A stretch of DNA of 64,000 nt, from contig JAETXT010000015.1 of assembly GCA_019188255.1 (NCBI GenBank), positions 1,426,001 through 1,490,000 of the forward strand, given 5' to 3'. Every line of letters starts with the position of its first letter. Position 1 is the first letter of the stretch. The translations under genes were made by a program, and so were the position numbers. The notes below the pieces were generated by a model. It was not told where the DNA came from. It searched no databases and saw only the letters and a list, made by a program, of their open reading frames with translations. Origin of the DNA: Verticillium longisporum. Taxonomy: Eukaryota > Ascomycota > Sordariomycetes > Glomerellales > Plectosphaerellaceae. This document shows, one piece after another, positions 57,928 to 64,000 of this stretch.

Positions 57928-59090
57928 GATGAGGGTATTCAGGGTATGCTGCTGTTCGAGTCGTATAATTTGAGGGCGTCTTCTTGTTCCCACTTTATAG
58001 CATCAGTTCGCCGTGTAGTCTTCCGCAATCCAGACAAGCTGCCACATCCTGTCCATCGTGACAAGGCCGCCATGTTGTGAGCATTCGAGGTCCGTGGCTC
58101 ATGGTCTCGAGTGCCAAGCCCAACAGACGGGCATGCAACTTTGTCGTTAAGTTGGTAGACCTCGCTACCAACTCGACGCACCACATTCTGTTTTCTGTCT
58201 CGGCGATTTTGCCACGGGGTCGTCCGTCGTGCCCTAGTCAAAGCAGTCAGTTGGCCTTCGCTCGTGATCCCCGGCCAGTATCGGCCGGCGGGCCGAAATG
58301 CCCTTCCCCACACACTTCGTGGTATCTCCACGGAGGACTTGGGGAGATCGCCGGCCAATTGTGGATGTGCCCGCACCCCAAATCTCGCCTGTGACCCAGC
58401 CGGCACATGCGTTCTTGAGATGCTGTGTTCTGGTGAGCACAGCGTGTCACCCGACATAAAAGCACAACAAATCGAAGAGGTCTCTGGTCCACACCTTAAT
58501 CCGACGTCTCATCACTGTAGCCTCTCACAGCTACTGCGATACCACGAACCACTTGAACAATGGCCGCATCAGTGTGCTTACTGGACAAGTAACGCCTACC
58601 TATAAGATGATGAGCTGAACGCCTGTCTTTACATTCGAGAGCGTATCAGATCTATACGAGAGGTGTTAGCTTACTTGTTCGCGCCCGTAATACTTTGATT
58701 TGTCTTGCGCAACCCGAAATTTGCTGTCCAAGGAATAGAATCGCGTGCGTCGTCGGGGGCGAACATGGTTATGACGATACACAGAACACTTCGCTCCGAC
58801 CAAACCGCCAACGCTCGTATGTGCGCAAGATATTTCGAGCGCGCGGAGCAATCCTACGTTGACCATCCAGTGCATGCATGTTCAAACAATGGCGGGCTTC
58901 ATGGCACGTTCGCGCCTTGGCATCTCTACACAACGCCAAATCACCCTGCCTGTCAGCGCTGTGAAACTGGCGCGGCTCCTTCGGACGACGAAAAAAGCCT
59001 GCCATCTGTTGAGAAGAGACGACTAGGTTGGCGCAAATTCTCTGCAGGAGGCATCGTCCGATTGTCTTGGCTGTTTGAGGTCTATATATA
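57928..59090. other. Intergenic, no gene seen
   Basis: 1.16 kb between the glucanase start and the Fot/pogo element. Only the glucanase TATA box (57993-58000) is recognisable. The TA target dinucleotide of the transposon ends it. Confidence 0.5.
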
Positions 59091-59138
59091 ACGTGCATGA
59101 TAAGCAAGTGGGCCAAACAAGCAAGTGGGCCACCTGAC
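59091..59138 (+). repeat. Left terminal inverted repeat
   Basis: 48 bp, exact reverse complement of 60903-60950; first mismatch at position 49. Confidence 0.93.
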
Positions 59139-59197
59139 CACGACCATGCGACGACAGCAGCATCCCGGTGAACCCTAACGCCTTAAATCAATTGAAA

Positions 59198-60851
59198 CTA
59201 CTTGAAATCCTCTTCTTCAGAAGCCCTCGTCTCCAGCTGACAAGTTCGCGCATTATGTCCAGGCTCGCCGCAGACACCGCAGCGCCGTTTCTTCGTCCCG
59301 TCCCTTGGTTGGCGACTGCTTCTCTGACGCGTTTCCTCATTTATCTGGACCTGAACCTCGATATTGGTTTGTATCTCCTGTCCCTCACCTAGAGTTAGAC
59401 TCCCTCCTTGCCTGAGACGTGTTTTCTTAGCTCTCCGACGCTTGCTGAGTGTCGCGTTCTCGTCTCGAAGGATCTGGTTCTCCGACTTCAATAGGGCGAG
59501 TTGATGCATGATTCCACGCGTCCCCTTGGTAAAGTGGTCTATAGCGTTAAGAATCGACGTCGGAGAGCTTCCTTGGTGTCGGGCGATTCGACCTTTAATA
59601 AACTCTGACTGACAGCTAGCTTCAATCGGGTTGTGAGGCGTTTGGGAGACCCAAGGTTCTGATGTATCGGGGACCCCCTCGACGGGCGTCGGTGTCCGTA
59701 GCTTCACATCCAGCTTTGAAACCACAATTTCGGGGCTCATTGGGACAAGCCCAGCACCTCTGAACCCCCTTGATATTCCTTTCCGTCATAGCTTCTTTGA
59801 AAGCTGCGAAAAACGCGGGAAAGAAGTCCTCCTTCGTGATGTGGCTTGTACCTGCCCTCATCTTCTTCTCAATTTGCCGACCGTAGGCCTGCTTTAGCGG
59901 GCCAAAACAGCCAACATCAAGAGGTTGAAGTAGGTGAGATGAATGGGGAGGCATGCATAGCGTAATGATGTTGTTTTCCTTGCAGTAGAGCTCGAACTCA
60001 ACGGAATGGTGACTTTGGTGCCCATCTAGGATAAGGAGGCGATATCCGGCCGACCGACGGGGCTTGGTATGCTTGTCAAAATGCTGAATCCATTCTAGAC
60101 CTTTCTCATTTGTTGTCCAGCCTTTGTCTGTCGTAGCGATTACCCAGTCGTGAGGTAGAGGGCTGTCTTCGTACCAGCTTGAGAGGTGATTTTTGCCCGC
60201 CATAATGATGAACGGCGGGACACACCACCCGTCTGCGCCAACGCCTTGGATCACTGTCACCCATTCCCGACCTCCTGGTTGGACCATTTTCGTATTAGAA
60301 CGTCTTTCGGCGTTCGTAACGACCATTCCGGACCCGATAACGCCCATCATAAACCCAGTCTCATCGAAGTTATAGATATCAGGCTCCGCGATACCGTATT
60401 TGGCGATTGTGTTCTTTACGAGCGCGAACCAATCGCGAATTGCCTCGGGATCTTCGCATTGGGCTCTCTGATAGTCATATCTGCGAAAGAAACGCGTCTT
60501 AAGCTCTGGTTGTCGCCTGACGAAGTTTGAGGCCCAGCGCTTCCCGACACTCGGCGCGTCGCGGTCGGCTAGCAGTCGATTAGCCATATCTTCAACCTCA
60601 CAAAGCCGGGGAGGAAATGCTCGGGAATTTAGCTCAAGTATGTATTGAACAATCGTTAACTCCTCGAGCTCCGTCAAATTTCGATTGAGGGGGATCCTGT
60701 CGCGTTGCGAAGTAATACCGCGTAGTCGACGCGTCAAGGTCATTCGGGGAACACCAAAGATATTTGTCGCAGCGCGTATACTGAGATCTGGGTCATTTTG
60801 AATAGCCTGAAGAGCAAGCTGTAATTGACGTTCTTGTGAGGGCGGAGACAT
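59198..60851 (-). pseudogene. Fot/pogo transposase, one frameshift
   Basis: First frame starts at 60851 (MSPPSQERQLQLAL) with a psq/CENP-B type helix-turn-helix region (residues 1-120), then the DDE_1 core: Asp163 in YNFDETGF, Asp276 in LILDGHQSHH and Asp312 in LLQPLDVGCFGPL, a DD35D spacing. It then runs out of frame at about 59767-59763 in a G5 run: NIKG-VQRCWA replaces the usual GFRGAGLVP. The other frame continues RGAGLVPMSPEIVV to 59198, with a coiled-coil-like HQLALLKSENQILRDENATL and a terminal CGVCGEPGHNARTC zinc knuckle. Removing one base, or adding two, reconnects them. All three catalytic Asp residues lie before the shift. Confidence 0.9.
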
Positions 60852-60902
60852 CGTTGTTGGTGGAGGAATTAATGGTTAACGTAAGAAGGTCGCGTTTTCG
60901 TC

Positions 60903-60950
60903 GTCAGGTGGCCCACTTGCTTGTTTGGCCCACTTGCTTATCATGCACGT
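60903..60950 (-). repeat. Right terminal inverted repeat
   Basis: 48 bp, exact reverse complement of the left repeat, next to the TA duplication at 60951-60952. Confidence 0.93.
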
Positions 60951-61310
60951 TACCACATCGCTGGCTGTCGTCTGAAACCCCGTGCGGGGTGGGGCCACGA
61001 TCTGCTCTCACGATGCTCAGCTGTATCTTCACTTACGGGGGCAAGGGTTACATTGCGGCCTAGGAGTTTAACCCGAGTGTCAATTGACGCCAGACGGCTT
61101 GGCGGTGTCATGTATAAAGATCGGCTAGCACTCGGCTTCCGTATCATGGGGTTTTTTTTTTTTTTTTTCACATCATCGGCTTCACCTTCCCTTCAGCGAG
61201 CTTGTTCCGACTTCTATCACGTTCTTTCGGCTGGACCGCCCCTGTTCTCTCTTCTAGTTATCAGTTCTTCAATTCTCGCAGTCCTATATTTCTTGTACTC
61301 ATCCTTCAAC
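60951..61310. other. Promoter of secreted-protein gene
   Basis: TATAAA at 61113-61118, a run of 17 T at 61152-61168 and pyrimidine-rich leader before the start codon at 61311. No coding signal. Confidence 0.55.
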
Positions 61311-62188
61311 ATGAAGCTTTCTTCGATTACCCTCGTTGCTGCTCAGCTCTTAGCTGTCGTCGCATTGCCTACCTCGCATGATCGCGGCAGCGCTCTTGTC
61401 TCTCGAGGCGGACGAACCGCTGATGCAGGCGAGGCTGGAGCCGGAGCTGAAACAGGTGCTAGTGAGCCCGCGGCCGGTGGCGAAGCCGGAGGGGAGAATA
61501 AAGCAAACGAGGTCGAGCAGCAAGCTCAGTTCGACACACCCATCGCAGTTGGAGGCGACGATATCAAGACTGACACACTGTACCCTCCTGGTGTAAGTTG
61601 AATGCTCGGTTGCTGTCGCGCCTCCATCCTGACTTCTCATAGGTCAACGGTGTCTTCGAGGTTGAGTTGCAAGGCCCTGTGGGGCGCACCTTGACAGTCA
61701 CCGAGAATAAGAGCCCAGCTGCGCCTCCTATTGGGTTTATTGCAGTCGAGCCTGTTTCTTGGATCATCTCCCTCGCTGAAGGCACGGACGGTCTTACGCT
61801 TCAGAAAGTAGACTACATTCTGAACGCCAACAGTCAGTTCAATCTTCATTTGCCAACGGCTCAGCGCAACTAACAGACACCAGACACTCTGGACATTAGC
61901 AAGGGCCAGGCTGCTCGCTTGTGCACCGAAACAAACGCCTTTGTCATTGGACCTGCCGTCGGCGAGCTGGAATTTGAGCGGGAAGAGAACGAACTGACTG
62001 TCACTGTGGACAACATTAACGGAGAATTCGCCTTCTTCATTCCGGATCCCGCTGCAGTTGCAGCTCCGCCAGCGGTACCTTCTCCGCCGGCTGGGACGGC
62101 CACACCTGCAGCACCTGCCGCTGGAGAAGCACTGAGCGGCCAGGCGCTGGTGGACGCAATTCTTGCGCATCTTTCCGGCCCAGCATAG
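61311..62188 (+). CDS. Secreted protein of unknown function
   Basis: Three exons, 61311-61592, 61643-61832 and 61884-62188, giving 258 residues; introns are 50 and 51 nt. Signal peptide MKLSSITLVAAQLLAVVALP. A Gly/Ala/Glu-rich segment (about residues 30-75, repeats of AGAGAE/AAGGEAGGEN type) follows, then a core of about 120 residues with alternating hydrophobic pattern (VNGVFEVELQGPVGRTLTVT, LEFEREENELTVTVDNINGE) suggesting a beta-sandwich, and a Pro/Ala-rich tail. I recognise no family. Cysteines are almost absent from the mature part, unlike typical small Cys-rich effectors. Subtelomeric position and secretion make it an effector-like candidate, but that is inference. Confidence 0.75.
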
Positions 62189-62369
62189 TACATATACATA
62201 AGTCTTTGGACTTGATTCGATCTAGTCAGCTCTAACTACTTGCTGCCAAGGAACAGAAATCTATCATGGCAAACCTCCATCGACTGTGCAAGACATGCAT
62301 ATAGCTTTGATGAAACTCGTGGCATTGCTGTACTGTGCTTTGCTCATGGAGATTCGTAACAGAGAGCTT

Positions 62370-63900
62370 TCATATTGGTTGTTCGGCTGAAATGTATTCT
62401 GAAAAGGGCCCAAGGTTGACTTGCAAATCACTTGATCCTCTCACCAAGCTCCAGAGCCTCTTCACTCCCCCAAAGTCGGGCCCTGATGTATTGTTGAAAT
62501 CATACAGTCCAGAGCTTAACACCTTGGAAAGCGGTCTGAGCGGCTTGTAGCTTCCTTGGCTTTGACACTTCTCCAAATCATTTTGAGGGTGCTCACTCTC
62601 GGCAGCCTCGGGCCGTAGAGCGTCCCTGTGCGAGAAGCGTTGGCTTGATTGATTTTGCCCATCGGTTTGTCTCGTAGTCTTGAATGACCACCCAGTCCGC
62701 GATGCTATAGTGCTGAACAGGCCAGGTACGATCTTTGACAAAAGTAAACGGATTGCTGGCAGACTAACGACGATCATCGAAACGGATATCTCCGTCCCTG
62801 ACCAAATGAGGGCGTCGACATAATCCCAAGTCGGATTTGATGATCTTGCGAAAACGATAATGTATCGTAGTCTGATACAAGATGTGACGAGGATGAAGAT
62901 GCCTAGACTGAACATAAAGATGACTCCAGCCTTTGTCCGCCGCGATACCTTGAGGCGCAGCAACTGAGGCAGCGGTAACACGAGTACGACGAGGTCCTGT
63001 AGAATGCTCAGACCAGCACATGCAAATGCTAGCGCATTTAGATTCATGCAGTGATGTTGACCAAACTGGCCCTTCCACCCCTCCCAGTTGAACCGTATTG
63101 GTGTGCACTGGAAAATCTGCAGAAAGGTTGCGATGGTAGTAGAAAGACCAACCAGACCAATGACAAGGTACGTGGCCCTGCGGAACCCTTGACTGGGAAA
63201 GATGCGAAGAAAGAACGTCAAGATGGCGATTTTTGGCAATGCGAGGCACAGCATGTACAATGTCTGAGCGATATAGAAGAGCTTCAGGGCGTAGGTCAGG
63301 TCATCAGGCTCGACTGTCCAGATGTCTCTGCCGAACGCGAGGCGACCAACTAAAATGAGGTCAGTTTCTTTCCGAAACAAGCTTGAACTCGCCAGGAAAC
63401 AACGTACCGTACGTTCCAATAACGCAAAATGGGACGTATAATATCTGCGGTCATTCGTGAGCAAGACTCTTTCGTTATTGATTTTGGATGCTGTGGGGTA
63501 GCGTACGAGGCAGGCAGTCATGATCCAATCATCAGGCTCGAAAGAGTGCGACATTCTCCATCGCGAGACCATTCGCAGAGCTATTACGAGGACAGTAATA
63601 ACCTGAACTGGTATAGATGACAGTAGCGACGATCGCCGGTCACGATGGGGACGTTGACATGCATCTGCTTCCAACTTTGATGCTTCTGTTGGCGGGAGAT
63701 GAGATCAGAACTTGGTACCACGCATGAAAGAATCGCGCTAGCGACAAGGGAGCGTACTCAGAGCGTCTAACATGGACTCGCAGCTGCTCTTGACGCATGC
63801 TTGTGTCGCTTTCCGCAAGGGCTCGTCGGTGCAAAGACATGTCGAATTCATGACAATGTTGCAGGTTGATCGAGGGACCTCCTGGAGAATACATGTGATC
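62370..63900 (-). pseudogene. CFEM-domain Pth11-like receptor, 5' end lost at telomere
   Basis: Exons visible on the minus strand: 63893 or slightly upstream to 63758, 63685-63507, 63444-63408 and 63349-62370. The first holds a CFEM domain in the frame of TCILQEVPRSTCNIVMNSTC then LCTDEPLRKATQAC; its last Cys (ACQRPHRD) comes after the 72-nt intron. Seven transmembrane segments follow with the fungal rhodopsin-like motifs RMVSRW...DDWIMTACL, YVGRLAFGRDIW, FFLRIFPSQGFRR, FQCTPIRFNW, QDLVVLVLPLPQL and SLPAIR, then a Ser-rich cytoplasmic tail. No start or signal peptide is present: the CFEM frame meets a stop at 63921-63923, with a possible acceptor (CTGAAG) at 63900. Telomere repeats begin 39 bases further out. 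The family includes Magnaporthe Pth11. Confidence 0.85.
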
Positions 63901-63938
63901 TTCAGATAAATATTGAAGACCTATCAGTAATGGGACGC

Positions 63939-64000
63939 TTAGGGTTAGGGTTAGGGTTAGGGTTAGGGTTAGGGTTAGGGTTAGGGTTAGGGTTAGGGTT
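63939..64000 (+). repeat. Telomeric TTAGGG repeat array
   Basis: Ten perfect TTAGGG units plus two bases, running to the window edge in the orientation of a right chromosome end. The unit is that of filamentous fungi and vertebrates. Confidence 0.97.

Larger units (their letters stand above)
59091..60950 (-). mobile_element. Fot/pogo-type (Tc1/mariner superfamily) DNA transposon
   Basis: 1860 bp between perfect 48-bp terminal inverted repeats (59091-59138 and 60903-60950), flanked by TA at 59089-59090 and 60951-60952, the target duplication of this superfamily. Each repeat begins ACGTGCATGATAAG and contains two direct copies of AAGCAAGTGGGCC, likely transposase binding sites. The internal gene is on the minus strand. 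Identical inverted repeats suggest recent movement although the transposase is frameshifted. Confidence 0.95.

Noticed and set aside
59763..59767. Programmed frameshifting in the transposase
   Set aside because: Fot/pogo transposases are normally single frames and no slippery-site plus pseudoknot layout was seen; a simple indel is more likely.
63758..63894. Intact start codon for the receptor at ATG 63894
   Set aside because: That ATG is in a different frame from the CFEM cysteines and leads to an unrelated, unsupported peptide.

Overview
This is the right-hand end of a filamentous ascomycete chromosome. The last 62 bases are TTAGGG repeats running into the window edge. Genes carry many 48-110 nt spliceosomal introns with GTRNGT donors and CTRAC-like branch sites. 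The gene families are Zn2Cys6 regulators, a Pth11-like CFEM receptor, GH64, fungal amino-acid permeases, a dispersed 5S rRNA gene, a Ty1/copia element and a Fot/pogo element. A Pezizomycotina genome, probably Sordariomycetes, is the best reading; I cannot name the species.

Region 1 (1.9-11.2 kb): a GPI-type fasciclin-domain protein, then a compact trio: a Zn2Cys6 regulator (4282-6381, +), an MFS sugar transporter (6876-8609, -) and a kinase of the AnmK family that looks like levoglucosan kinase (9620-11191, +). The transporter and kinase are divergent across a 1-kb promoter with inverted CGG sites. I read the trio as a candidate 1,6-anhydrosugar (levoglucosan) uptake and phosphorylation cluster, the most interesting system in the window.

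Region 2 (11.2-36 kb): a 7.6-kb gene-free stretch, an amino-acid permease, a badly broken subtilisin pseudogene, a CmcJ/AsaB-type oxygenase gene, a Mup1-like permease, an apparently intact copia retrotransposon (identical 213-bp LTRs, 5-bp target duplication, one 1621-codon gag-pol frame) and an allantoate-permease-family MFS gene.

Region 3 (36-55 kb): a second gene-free stretch of 6 kb, a short-chain dehydrogenase without the usual Tyr-x3-Lys, a DUF924 gene, a second amino-acid permease, a 5S rRNA gene, an alpha/beta-hydrolase pseudogene and a lipid-droplet-hydrolase-like gene. Relics of one dispersed repeat lie at 21.3 and 50.1 kb in opposite orientation.

Region 4 (55-64 kb, subtelomere): a delta-12-type desaturase and a GH64 glucanase each broken by a single missing base in a C/G run, a Fot/pogo transposon whose transposase is frameshifted in another such run, a secreted protein of unknown function, and a CFEM-domain Pth11-like receptor whose 5' end is cut off by the telomere.

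Exon boundaries below were set by eye from splice signals, reading frame and family conservation. Family assignments are from memory of conserved motifs; no search was run.
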